Assembly: GCA_029261855.1 (NCBI GenBank)
Contig: JAJDAN010000060.1
Location: 36,201-100,200 of the forward strand
Origin: Deltaproteobacteria bacterium
GTDB lineage: Bacteria > Myxococcota_A > UBA9160 > UBA4427
Length of the DNA stretch: 64,000 nt
Reading direction: 5' to 3'
The notes beneath the pieces were generated by a model. The model did not search any database, had not been told where the DNA came from, and saw nothing but the letters and a program-made list of their open reading frames with translations. Position numbers and translations under genes: made by a program. Below, one piece after another: positions 9,201-17,033 of the stretch; within the stretch, counting starts at the first letter, position 1; each line of letters opens with the position of its first letter.

Positions 9201-12200
9201 CTCGAGCCAGTCATCGGCGTCTCCCTTGCCCCTGGCAACGCGGGTCGTGAGTCGCTCTTCCAGCTCGACGTGGTTCGCCTCCCGGCGCAGCAGGTCGATG
9301 AGACGAAGCTCGGCGTCGTCGAGGTCCTGGGCGCTGAGTCCGGCGGCCGCGTCTTCGTCCACGTTTGCCTGGATGCTGCGCAGGTGCCTGAGGGCGGCGT
9401 TCGGGTCCGCCAGGCGGTCGGCGTAGGTCCACGCGAGCTCGCGCTGAAGCACGTTCCGGCGCACGATCCGCGGGTCGTCTTCGTCGGCAGGTCGTTGCTC
9501 GAGGTCGGTCGTCTGCAGCGCCAGCTCGGCCTCCGAGGCGCGTGTCCACGCCTCGTCCCAACCCGCAGCCCGCAGGGTCGTCGCCAGATCGGACAACAGG
9601 GCGATGCGCGCCTCCGGGGTCGAGGGATTCCCCGAAGCCGCGCTACCCGAGGCGGCACCTGTCAGGTGCACGGCGCGCAACAGGTGCGGCACCCCGAGAT
9701 CCGGGCTCGTCAGACGGTTGGCGTACAGGTCCGCCACCGACAGATGCAGTCGCAGCCGGTCCTCGTCACTGCAGTGCTCCAGTCTCTGCTCGATGACCTC
9801 TGCCCGCTCGCGCGCCCGCCCCGTTTGCGCGTACAGGTCGTCGAGCTTTGCGAGGACCTCCGGGTCACGCGGGAACAGCTTGCGCGCGCACTCGAGCGAC
9901 GTGATCGCGCGCCCGGGTGCGTTCATGTCCCGCTCGAGGATGCGCGCGCCCCCGACGTGGAGATCCCGGGCGTGAGAGGGGTCGGTGGTGAGGTCGAGCT
10001 CGTCCTCCAGGGCGCGCAGGACCGACTCGAAGCGGCCCGCCATCCTGTGCACGTCTGCGATTCGCGCGACGATGAGCGCGTCCTTCGGACGCACGGCTCG
10101 CAGTCGCTCGAGCCAGGGCAGGGCGGCGTCCTGTCCGACGTTCGCCGTGGCGATCTCGGCCGCTCGCTCGTAGATGCGGGCCTGCTCGCTCGGGTCGGCG
10201 CTCTGGGCGTCCACGTAGAGGCAGTCGAGGACGGAGGTCCAGCGGCCGAGTGCTTCAAGGACTTCGCGCATGGATCGCCGGGCGGATCGACGCTCCGGCG
10301 CCAGGGCGATGACTTCGCGATAGGCGGCGACGGCGGCTTCCGGCGCCGCGAGCTCGTTCGCCAGGAGACCGGCTCGGCGCTCGAGCAGATCGACGCGTTC
10401 CTCCGTCGAAGTCGTTCGCGCCAGGCGCGTGTCGATCAGCTCGACTTCGGTGTCGTAGCTCTCCATGCGATGCGCGAGGTCGATCGCGTGCTGGAACGCG
10501 GCATCGTGATCGCCTTCGAGCGCGATGACGTCATGAAGCTGCGCCAGTGCATCGACCGGTCGCGCCAGTTGGCTCTCGAGGAGCTGCGCCAGCTCCATGC
10601 GGATGGGGATCTGCTCGCTCGGCGTGGCCCCGGCGAGCGACGCCTCGAGCAGCACGACCAGGGGAGCGGCGTGTTCGCCGCGACGGTAGAGGTCGCGCAG
10701 GGCGGCCTGGGCGTCGACGTCGTCGGGCCGGACGGAAAGGACCTCCTGGTAGGCTTCGATGGCGCCGTCGTCGTCGCGGGCCTCGCGCAGGCAGTGCGCC
10801 AACCGGTGCAGCCACAGCGCGCGCTCCCCGGGATCGCTGCACGCCTGGGAGACACTCCGGCACAGCCCAGCCCTCTCGGCGCTTCGGCCCGTGGCTTCGT
10901 ACAGCTCGACCAGCGGCTCGACCGCGGGGCCGGTCGGACCGTCGGTCTCGAGGGCCGCCTCGAGCAGGCGAATTGCGCCCTCCGCGTCGTCGAGCTCTTC
11001 CGACCGCAGGGTGGCGATCCGAAGGCGCAGGGATGTCTGGAGTCCGCGGCTCGGGTCGTCGCCGGCGACGTCAGCGGTTGCCTCGCAAATCGCCGCCAGG
11101 CGGCCTTCCAACAGGCGGACTACGTCCGCGAAGCGATCGCTGGCTTCGTACTGGTCCACCAGGAACTCGCTGGCGTCGGCACGTCCGGGGTCCAGCTCGA
11201 GCAGGCGTTCGAAGTGTTCGCAGGCCCGCGCTTCTTCTCCGGGACGCGCGGCCCAGAGCTCGGCGGCGCGCGCGCGGAGCACGCGCTCCCGTTCGGGGTC
11301 CGGCCCGGTCTCGAGCTCGGCGAGGATCACGCGGAGCAGGTCCTCGGGACGCGACAGTTGCTGATAGAGGGCCGCGAGAGTGCGCCACGGATGGGCGCGA
11401 CTGGCATCCAGACGGCCGGATTCTTCGAGGTGGAGCACCGCGCCCGACGGATCCTTCATCCGCTCGGTGCAGAGCTGGGCGATGCGATCGTGCAGCGCGA
11501 TGCGCGCGGGGCCCTCGGCTCGCTCGGCGTTGGCGGCGAGTCGGTCGCGCAGCGCCGTCCAATCGCCGCAGCGCTCGAGCAGGCTCTCGAGCCGCGCGCC
11601 GGCTTCGGCGGCGATGACTGCGCTGGTGTCGGGGGTGCAGAGCCGGGCGTACGCCTGGCGTGCCTGCTCGAGCTCTTCGAGGGATTCCTCGAGCAAGACG
11701 GCCCGTTCGAACAGCAGTGCCTCGCGGCCGTCCGCGTCGGGGGCGTCGTCGGCAATCTCTTCGAGCAGACGCGCCAACCCGCCGTAGTCGTTCGCGGCGC
11801 GAAGCGCACGCTCGAGGCCGCGCGTCGCTTCTTCGCGTTCGGGGGCGCGCAGCCTGACCGCACGGAAGGTCAGAACCGCGTCCTCGAACTGGGCGAGTGG
11901 GTCGAGCATCAGGGTGGCGCGACGCAGGTCGACCTCGAGGGCCTCTTCGCTGTCGTCGGGCAGGGAGCGTCTTCGTTCGAGAAGCTGCTGCGCGAGCTCT
12001 TCGAAGCGACCGGCGCGTTCGAGCAGGTGCTCGAGACGATTGCCGACATCGTCGGGCCGGCCCGGGAGCCCGCTGAGGCGCCACAGAACGACGATGGCGC
12101 CGTCGACGTCGCAGAGTCGCTCGTCGAGCAGCTGGGCCAGCTCGTCCAGGTAGCCTACCTGCGCTTCGCCGGGAGATCCGTCCGCCAGGCGCCGCAGTAC

Positions 12201-14249
12201 CGGAACCACGTCCTCGAAACGATTCTCCGCCAGGTAGTGCCGGCGCAGGGCCGTCAGGGCGGCGAGGTCGTCGGGTCGGGACTCGAGGGTCGATTGCCAC
12301 CAACCGATGGCAGCGTCGTCGTCTCCCTGCATCTCGTGCAGGGTCGCGATGCGAGCTCGCGTCGCGGCCTGCTCCGCCCCGCTCTGCAGCTCGTCGAGGT
12401 CGCTGAGCGTGCGCGTCAGATCGTCGTGACGACCGAGCTTTTCCTGAATTCGCGCCGTCGTTTCGAGTCCTTCTCGCGAGCCGGGCGCCGCGCCGAGCAT
12501 GCGCTCGGCCCAGCTCAGTGCGGCTTCGAGATCGCCGGACTGCTCGCGTCGCTCGCACAGATCCAGGCAGATCGTGGCGAGGCGTTCGGGGTCCGTGACC
12601 GCGGCTGCCTCGCGTTCGAGCGCTCGCAGCATCGCGTCCGGGTCGCCGGACCGGGTCGCAAGTCGGGACAAGGCCTGGAGTGCGCGCGGGCTCGGCGCCA
12701 GGTCGAGCGACGCCTCGAAGCAGAGCGCACTGGCCTCGAGGTCGTCGAAATGTTCTTCGAGCAGCTCGCCCAACGAGCAGTAGAAGCCGGGGCGATCTGC
12801 TTCGGGGCCGCCGTCCGCGGCGCGCTCGAGCAATCCGCGCAGGGACTGCCAGCTCTCGGTCTTGCGGTAGAGGGATTCGAGGGTCGCCGCCAGCCCCGGT
12901 CGCGACGGGCTCACCGCGAAGGCTCGCTCGTAGGCGTCGATCGCCGCGTCCAGGTCGGCGAGCTGGGCCGCCTGAACGTACCCGAGTTCGATCAGCAGGG
13001 TCGTGTGTTCGTGTGGATCGGCCTCGCAGCCGGCCGCCCGTCGCTCGAGCACCGCGGCGACATCGTCGTGTCGCTGCAATGCCTGGTAGGTGGCGCACAG
13101 GGATTCGAGGACGAGCCCATCGTCGGGCGCCTGGCGCTCCGCGTACTCGAGGCAGGCGAGGGCGCGTTCGTCGTTCGCGCGTTCCGTATGGAGTCCGGCG
13201 GCTTCGAGGAGGTAGCGCAGGGGTGTCGACGCGCCGAGGGAAGCGATCAGACGATCGAGAGCGCTCGCCAGCTTGTCGTCGTCACCGGCCTCTCGCTCGA
13301 GGTCGACGAATGCGGCGATCACCGTGGTGTCGTCGCTCGACATTTCACCGGCACGCTCGAACCAGACGCGCGCGGTGGAGACGTTGTGGAGCTGCTCGAG
13401 CTGCGTGTAGCCGGCTTCGAGCGCGATCGCGGTGCGTCGTCGCGCGCCCGCCGCCAGGCTGAAGCGACGCTCGAAGAGATCCGTCAGCAGATCCCACTGA
13501 CCGCGTGCCGCTGCGGATACCGACAGCGCTTCGACGGCAGCTTCGTTGCGCGGGTCGTCGCCGAGTGCGCGGCGGTAGAGCTCGACCGCGCGCTCACCCT
13601 GGCGGAGCGGCCCGGAAAGAAGGCCGGCGAGTGCGACGAGGGGCGTCGCACGGTCGGGGCCACGGACGTTCCCGATCAGTCGCTCCCAGATCGCGGCGGC
13701 GCCCTCGGGATTGCCTTGGGTCTCGAGGGTCCGGGCGAGGCCAGCGAGCGCCTCCTTCTGATTGGCATCGATGGAGAGTGCCTGCTCGAAGCAGGTCATG
13801 GCCTCGCTCGCGTCGCCCACATGGCGCAGCCAGACGTCGCCCATCTCTGCGAAGAAGACGGCGCGTTCGTAGGGCTCGGTCAGGGTCTCGATCTCGAGCT
13901 CTGCGATCTGCAGCACCATGTCCCAGGCCTCGCGGCGCGCGTGGACCTGTCGCAGCTGGCGCAGGGCCGGGCCGTAGCTCGAGTCGATCTGGACGGCCTG
14001 GGTGTACTGCTCGATGGCCAGGTCGATGTCGAGACAGCGCTCCTCGAGGATCTGGCCGAGGCGATAGTGGATGGGGGCGCGTTCGGCGGGGGCTTCGAGA
14101 TTCGGATCCGACAGACGCTGGCGATAGAGCGCCACCAGCTTGTCCCAGTCGCCTGCGAGGAAGTAGGCTTCCTCGAGTGTCGCGAAGGCGGTGGGGTCGC
14201 CGGGGTCGGCGGCCATCGCAGCGACGTGGCGGTCCAGATTCGCAGTCAC
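6276..14249 (-). CDS. Giant tetratricopeptide-repeat protein (about 2,657 residues)
   Basis: A single uninterrupted frame of 2,657 codons read from GTG 14249, which is preceded by GAGGGGGGATC; an upstream frame extension lacks TPR similarity. Nearly the whole length consists of TPR-type helical pairs, for example ALAGLARTLETQGNPEGAAA, with recurring YRRAL, FERLLELDPG and YEATGR patterns. No signal peptide or membrane segment is seen, so it is predicted to be cytoplasmic. It is very acidic (Asp/Glu-rich), with few aromatic residues. No catalytic domain is recognisable; the last 250 or so residues are less repetitive. Such proteins usually act as scaffolds. Large TPR proteins are common in myxobacteria-like genomes, but I cannot assign this one to a named complex. 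Confidence 0.85.
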   Translation of the reverse strand: MTANLDRHVAAMAADPGDPTAFATLEEAYFLAGDWDKLVALYRQRLSDPNLEAPAERAPIHYRLGQILEERCLDIDLAIEQYTQAVQIDSSYGPALRQLRQVHARREAWDMVLQIAELEIETLTEPYERAVFFAEMGDVWLRHVGDASEAMTCFEQALSIDANQKEALAGLARTLETQGNPEGAAAIWERLIGNVRGPDRATPLVALAGLLSGPLRQGERAVELYRRALGDDPRNEAAVEALSVSAAARGQWDLLTDLFERRFSLAAGARRRTAIALEAGYTQLEQLHNVSTARVWFERAGEMSSDDTTVIAAFVDLEREAGDDDKLASALDRLIASLGASTPLRYLLEAAGLHTERANDERALACLEYAERQAPDDGLVLESLCATYQALQRHDDVAAVLERRAAGCEADPHEHTTLLIELGYVQAAQLADLDAAIDAYERAFAVSPSRPGLAATLESLYRKTESWQSLRGLLERAADGGPEADRPGFYCSLGELLEEHFDDLEASALCFEASLDLAPSPRALQALSRLATRSGDPDAMLRALEREAAAVTDPERLATICLDLCERREQSGDLEAALSWAERMLGAAPGSREGLETTARIQEKLGRHDDLTRTLSDLDELQSGAEQAATRARIATLHEMQGDDDAAIGWWQSTLESRPDDLAALTALRRHYLAENRFEDVVPVLRRLADGSPGEAQVGYLDELAQLLDERLCDVDGAIVVLWRLSGLPGRPDDVGNRLEHLLERAGRFEELAQQLLERRRSLPDDSEEALEVDLRRATLMLDPLAQFEDAVLTFRAVRLRAPEREEATRGLERALRAANDYGGLARLLEEIADDAPDADGREALLFERAVLLEESLEELEQARQAYARLCTPDTSAVIAAEAGARLESLLERCGDWTALRDRLAANAERAEGPARIALHDRIAQLCTERMKDPSGAVLHLEESGRLDASRAHPWRTLAALYQQLSRPEDLLRVILAELETGPDPERERVLRARAAELWAARPGEEARACEHFERLLELDPGRADASEFLVDQYEASDRFADVVRLLEGRLAAICEATADVAGDDPSRGLQTSLRLRIATLRSEELDDAEGAIRLLEAALETDGPTGPAVEPLVELYEATGRSAERAGLCRSVSQACSDPGERALWLHRLAHCLREARDDDGAIEAYQEVLSVRPDDVDAQAALRDLYRRGEHAAPLVVLLEASLAGATPSEQIPIRMELAQLLESQLARPVDALAQLHDVIALEGDHDAAFQHAIDLAHRMESYDTEVELIDTRLARTTSTEERVDLLERRAGLLANELAAPEAAVAAYREVIALAPERRSARRSMREVLEALGRWTSVLDCLYVDAQSADPSEQARIYERAAEIATANVGQDAALPWLERLRAVRPKDALIVARIADVHRMAGRFESVLRALEDELDLTTDPSHARDLHVGGARILERDMNAPGRAITSLECARKLFPRDPEVLAKLDDLYAQTGRARERAEVIEQRLEHCSDEDRLRLHLSVADLYANRLTSPDLGVPHLLRAVHLTGAASGSAASGNPSTPEARIALLSDLATTLRAAGWDEAWTRASEAELALQTTDLEQRPADEDDPRIVRRNVLQRELAWTYADRLADPNAALRHLRSIQANVDEDAAAGLSAQDLDDAELRLIDLLRREANHVELEERLTTRVARGKGDADDWLELARLRDERLHAPAAARDAYAESLALRPTCVHAIRGLRDLSERLGDWREVARALDLEHSLEEQCSTRQQALLARRLGDVYWRRIHDEDRAIAAYADALASEPRDLESLRALQQLHEMHDALGTAAELYEREAGILGDDDTARRIEVWLAAAELHRRDGNAAARALDAYDHADALSPLSPEARRRQADLYAEVGDRENFAASYASWCDDPDSDASCSDHLLLVETLIELSRPDEAIERCRRALDVDEDSADAWATLAALLEEDDQAEAAADAWEQAGERRQGGDAAAHLRRAALLVETHEPGRCADRLRRALECDPASAAANADLARVACNQESFEEAESAAIRALDLSAAVTESGLDADAQLATAMAGGAAARALDRLESAVLFYGVALDLDPSNREALEAYGELLFERGDLAAARGALEARLEMGPDDREAERRAMLGNVLELAGQPDEALASFRQAVASDESCGTAHAGIARLCEKAGDIDDAVTALASWADACRSAGDLHACAARHLRAAELEIAREHAESARSQLQKSLDASLDNARAWVLLAEIHAETEDLDELMRLVPEALVVDAVNALPDAVARLSLLYARALERTGDMATACEAYAEAVRHDPRCAEAALSRAKLLRLAGDWQEAADGLRDFCIDHPEPDHRDLAEVQYKLARLLSGPLEDMSGAILCFERALQIAPDHPKTRAPLASLLAVMPDRWDQAAAQHATLLEGDPARAQSIRGLIQIARGRGDEDASRFGLALLRAIGAASPDERDLAPDCIPTPVLSQPTLADPSYEVARRLLQHAAEALDQVLHTPAAAAEGERQDADFVTLRDDALRDLACSGLERFSDDELGDLLITLAGLALGDEADQEPIDSRLDATIASGIEGSLGRWTRRKMRRVLDGTSLNQIRGIDPGSFRRALRGLAAGVALDIRHGDLRSALTTLCASDDAATLSEGDDLTQRISASADAQELLRCVSSVWCARMSRS

Positions 14250-14431
14250 GGATCCCCCCTCGGGCCGCACGCAACTTCGCCCGTGGCTCCTACATCGACT
14301 TCGCAGGCCGACTTCTTGATGAATCTCTGTTGCGCAAGGCATTCTGTTTGAATAGGTTTTTCGCGCATTTGGGGTCCGACCGGGCCCCTCTCCCGCCATC
14401 GGGGTGAACCAGCCTTCATGAGTCCGGCCGT

Positions 14432-15280
14432 GTGTCCAGCGGGATGAGTTCCATTCCGCCCACATCAGCACCGATCCGCGCAGAAGCCACCGTCGTGGGG
14501 AACGCCTCCGAGGGCGGGTCCAACCACCGCGTGACCCTACGGGTTCCGCGCTGGCCGGGGGCCCGACCGGGACAGTTCGCGATGCTGTCTCCCGGTGAGG
14601 TCACGAACGTCCGGCGCGACGACCCGCTCCTGCCCCGTCCGATGGCGGTCTTCCGTCAGCGGCCCGCGAGCGGGCCGGAGAGCCCTTCCGACGTCGAGGT
14701 GCTCTACAAGGTGGAGGGCCGCGGAACGGCGCTCCTCGCCGAGGCGCGCGAAGGCGCCCGAATTCGCCTCGTCGGACCCCTGGGACGCCCCTTCCCGACA
14801 CCCCGACCGGGTGCTCGCGTGGTGGTCGTCGGCGGCGGGACGGGCATCGCCTCGGTCTACGGTCTCGCCGCAGAGGCGCCCTCCGGGTCCCGGAGTACGC
14901 TGATCCTCGGGGCTCGCAGCGCCACGGACCTGATGGCTCGCGCCGACTTCGAGGCCCTCCCGGCGATACTCCAGTTCACGACCGAGGACGGGAGCCTCGG
15001 TGAGAAGGGCCTGGTGACCGCTCCCCTCGAGCGGGCCCTCGCCGAAGGCGACGTCGACACCGTCTACTGTTGTGGTCCCACCCCGATGATGCGCGCGTGC
15101 GCGGAACGGGCGGCGGCGGCCGGCGTCACCTGCGTCGTGTCCCTCGAGAACAACATGGCCTGCGGATTTGGGGTGTGCCTGGGCTGCGCGGCTCCCCGCC
15201 CGGCGGGCGACTATGCCCTGGTGTGTCGAGATGGCCCCGTATTCGACGCAAGCGAGATTCAGTGGGACGGGCTGCCGTGA
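14432..15280 (+). CDS. pyrK: Dihydroorotate dehydrogenase electron-transfer subunit PyrK
   Basis: 282 residues; GTG 14432 and ATG 14444 are both possible starts. PyrK passes electrons from PyrD's FMN through FAD and a [2Fe-2S] cluster to NAD. Seen: an N-terminal flavodoxin-reductase-type barrel with the FAD-binding LPRPMAVFR; the nucleotide-binding VVVVGGGTGIASVYGLA; CCGPTPMM; and a C-terminal cysteine set in NNMACGFGVCLGCAAP plus CRDG for the iron-sulfur cluster. The stop overlaps the pyrD GTG (GTGA), the usual arrangement for a class 1B enzyme made of equal PyrK and PyrD subunits. It is divergent from the giant TPR gene across about 180 bp. Confidence 0.93.
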   Translation: MSSGMSSIPPTSAPIRAEATVVGNASEGGSNHRVTLRVPRWPGARPGQFAMLSPGEVTNVRRDDPLLPRPMAVFRQRPASGPESPSDVEVLYKVEGRGTALLAEAREGARIRLVGPLGRPFPTPRPGARVVVVGGGTGIASVYGLAAEAPSGSRSTLILGARSATDLMARADFEALPAILQFTTEDGSLGEKGLVTAPLERALAEGDVDTVYCCGPTPMMRACAERAAAAGVTCVVSLENNMACGFGVCLGCAAPRPAGDYALVCRDGPVFDASEIQWDGLP

Positions 15281-16197
15281 GTGACGCAGTGGACATGCGC
15301 GTCGATCTGGCGGGGATTCCCCTGCGCAACCCGGTCCTGACGGCGTCCGGGACCTTCGGCTACGGCACCGAGCTGGCGCCCTTCCTCGATCTCACGCGGA
15401 TCGGCGGCTTCGTGGCGAAGAGCCTCACCCCGAAGCCTCGCATCGGGAATCCCCCGCCCCGCATCGCCGAGGTGCCGGCGGGCATGTTGAACGCGATCAG
15501 CCTCGAGAATGTCGGCGTCGAGGCCTTCGTCGAGGACAAGCTGCCCGCGTTGCCCGAGGGCGTCACCGTCATCGCCAGCGTCTTCGGCACCGAGCCGGCC
15601 CACTACGCCGAGGTCTGCGAGCGACTGGCGGAGGTCCCGCGGGTAGCCGGCATCGAGGTCAACGCGTCCTGCCCCCACGTCAAGGCGGGAGGCATCGAGT
15701 TCGGCCAGGATCCGAAAATGCTCGGGGACCTGGTGACGGTGGTGAAGCGAGCGGCCCGCCAGCCGGTGCTCGTGAAGCTGTCTCCCAACGTCACCCGGAT
15801 CGCCGACATGGCGAAGGTCTGTGAGGACGCGGGCGCCGATGGGCTGAGCCTCATCAACGCGGTCCAGGCCATGGACGTCGACATCCGCCGGCGCCGGACG
15901 GTGCTGCGCAACGGCCTCGGCGGTCTGTCGGGCCCCGCGATTCGTCCGATCGCCCTGCGCATGGTCTGGCAGGCCGCACAGGCAGTAAAGATCCCGATCT
16001 GCGGGATCGGGGGCATCTCCACCCCCGAGGACGCGATCAAGTTCCTGCTGTGCGGCGCGACCGCAATCCAGGTCGGCACGGCCAACTATCTGGACCCGGA
16101 GGCCGCCGGCCGCATCGCGGACGGCATCGCCGACTACGCCCGAGAGCAGGGTTTCCCGCGGGTCTCAGACCTGGTTGGCGCCCTCGAGTCCTGGTAA
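15277..16197 (+). CDS. pyrD: Dihydroorotate dehydrogenase, class 1B catalytic subunit
   Basis: 306 residues from the GTG that overlaps the pyrK stop. It oxidises dihydroorotate to orotate in pyrimidine synthesis, with FMN as cofactor. Seen: GIPLRNPVLTASGTFGYG at the start; KSLTPKPRIGNPPPR; NAISLENVGVE; the ISCPN-type segment as EVNASCPHVKAGG with the class 1B catalytic Cys; VKLSPNVTRI; and the FMN phosphate site around GIGGISTPEDAIKFLLCGA. The pairing with pyrK fixes the subclass. A terminator-like hairpin lies about 120 bp downstream. Confidence 0.95.
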   Translation: MSDAVDMRVDLAGIPLRNPVLTASGTFGYGTELAPFLDLTRIGGFVAKSLTPKPRIGNPPPRIAEVPAGMLNAISLENVGVEAFVEDKLPALPEGVTVIASVFGTEPAHYAEVCERLAEVPRVAGIEVNASCPHVKAGGIEFGQDPKMLGDLVTVVKRAARQPVLVKLSPNVTRIADMAKVCEDAGADGLSLINAVQAMDVDIRRRRTVLRNGLGGLSGPAIRPIALRMVWQAAQAVKIPICGIGGISTPEDAIKFLLCGATAIQVGTANYLDPEAAGRIADGIADYAREQGFPRVSDLVGALESW

Positions 16198-16211
16198 GAC
16201 GCGGAAACCGT

Positions 16212-16238
16212 TTGCCATCGCGGGTCAATTCGTATAAG
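16212..16238 (+). promoter_or_regulatory. Candidate sigma70-type promoter of the rimP-nusA-infB cluster
   Basis: TTGCCA at 16212-16217 and TATAAG at 16233-16238, separated by 15 bp, just after the pyrD stop and about 220 bp before rimP. Both hexamers are close to consensus although the spacer is short. Not tested. Confidence 0.45.
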
Positions 16239-16318
16239 TTGCGCGGGCTTACGGCCGCTCCGGTGGCTCGTGGGTACCGGGTTTGTGCTCTGTCGGGGCC
16301 TGCGAGGGCTGCGAGTAA

Positions 16319-16343
16319 AGTGGACGTGGTGTCCGCTTTTTTT
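16319..16343 (+). terminator. Intrinsic terminator or attenuator in the rimP leader
   Basis: Seven-pair stem (AGTGGAC 16319-16325 with GTCCGCT 16331-16337, one G-U pair), 5-nt loop, followed by a run of seven T ending at 16343. It lies between the putative promoter at 16212 and rimP. It either ends pyrKD transcripts or attenuates the nusA operon. Confidence 0.65.
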
Positions 16344-16390
16344 GTTGTGGGGCGCTGATTTCCGGACTGCATTTTCGGACAGGACAGGCC

Positions 16391-16426
16391 GCACGTGCGG
16401 TGTCGGTGGCACATGCGGTGTCGGTG
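16391..16426 (+). repeat. Tandem 18-bp repeat in the rimP leader
   Basis: Two adjacent 18-bp copies, 16391-16408 and 16409-16426, identical except for one base (GCACGTGCGGTGTCGGTG against GCACATGCGGTGTCGGTG). They sit between the leader terminator and the rimP ribosome binding site. The function is unknown; it may be a protein site or simple slippage. Confidence 0.6.
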
Positions 16427-16455
16427 AAAGGGAACGGCGGAAGGGGACGCGTCGG

Positions 16456-17019
16456 GTGTACCGAGACATCCCCGAAGAATTGAGGAGGTTGATCGAGCCG
16501 GTCGTGGCAGACCACGGCTGCGAGCTGGTGGATGTAGACAGTCGCTTCGGCTCGTCGGGGTCCGGGTTGCTTCGGATCACGGTGGATCGCAGCGAAGGCG
16601 ACGGTCGGGTCGGCGTGGAGCGTTGTGCAGAGATCTCACGGGAGATCGGCACCCAGCTCGACGCCAACGACGCGATCCCCGGTTCGTACAGTTTGGAGGT
16701 CTCGTCGCCGGGACTGGACCGGACGCTCTCTCGTGACAAGGATTTCGCCGCCGCATGCGGCCAGGAAGTGAAGCTCAAGACCAGACGACCGGTGGACGGA
16801 CGTCGCAGATTCAAAGGGAGGTTGATCGACTTCAAGGAAGGGATCGCGGTCCTGCAGGTGGACGGCGAAGCATTCGAGATCCCCTTCGAAGACGTCGAAA
16901 AGGCCAACTCGATCTACCAATTTTCACCCGCTGACTTTGCCAAACGCCCAGAGGGCGAGTGCCCCAAGGCCGAGAACGACGAGGCCCGGGGCGGCAAGTC
17001 CGGCGGAACGAACCGCTAA
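16456..17019 (+). CDS. rimP: Ribosome maturation factor RimP
   Basis: 187 residues from GTG 16456, which has GGAAGGGGA about 9 nt upstream; homology starts at PEELRRLIEPVVADHGCELVDVD. RimP assists 30S subunit maturation. Seen: GSGLLRITVDRSEG; GVERCAEISREIG; the family signature YSLEVSSPGLDRTLSRDKDF; and the C-terminal SH3-like part KGRLIDFKEGIAVLQVDG ending in FEDVEKANSIYQF. The final 30 residues form a charged tail. It is the first gene of the conserved rimP-nusA-infB order, 14 nt before nusA. Confidence 0.94.
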   Translation: MYRDIPEELRRLIEPVVADHGCELVDVDSRFGSSGSGLLRITVDRSEGDGRVGVERCAEISREIGTQLDANDAIPGSYSLEVSSPGLDRTLSRDKDFAAACGQEVKLKTRRPVDGRRRFKGRLIDFKEGIAVLQVDGEAFEIPFEDVEKANSIYQFSPADFAKRPEGECPKAENDEARGGKSGGTNR

Positions 17020-17033
17020 CCGGTGGAAGCCCC

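Noticed and set aside
6801..14351. A 2,516-codon open frame on the plus strand opposite the giant TPR gene
   Set aside because: It mirrors the TPR gene through GC bias at third positions, has no family pattern and no ribosome binding site; the TPR repeats on the minus strand are unmistakable.
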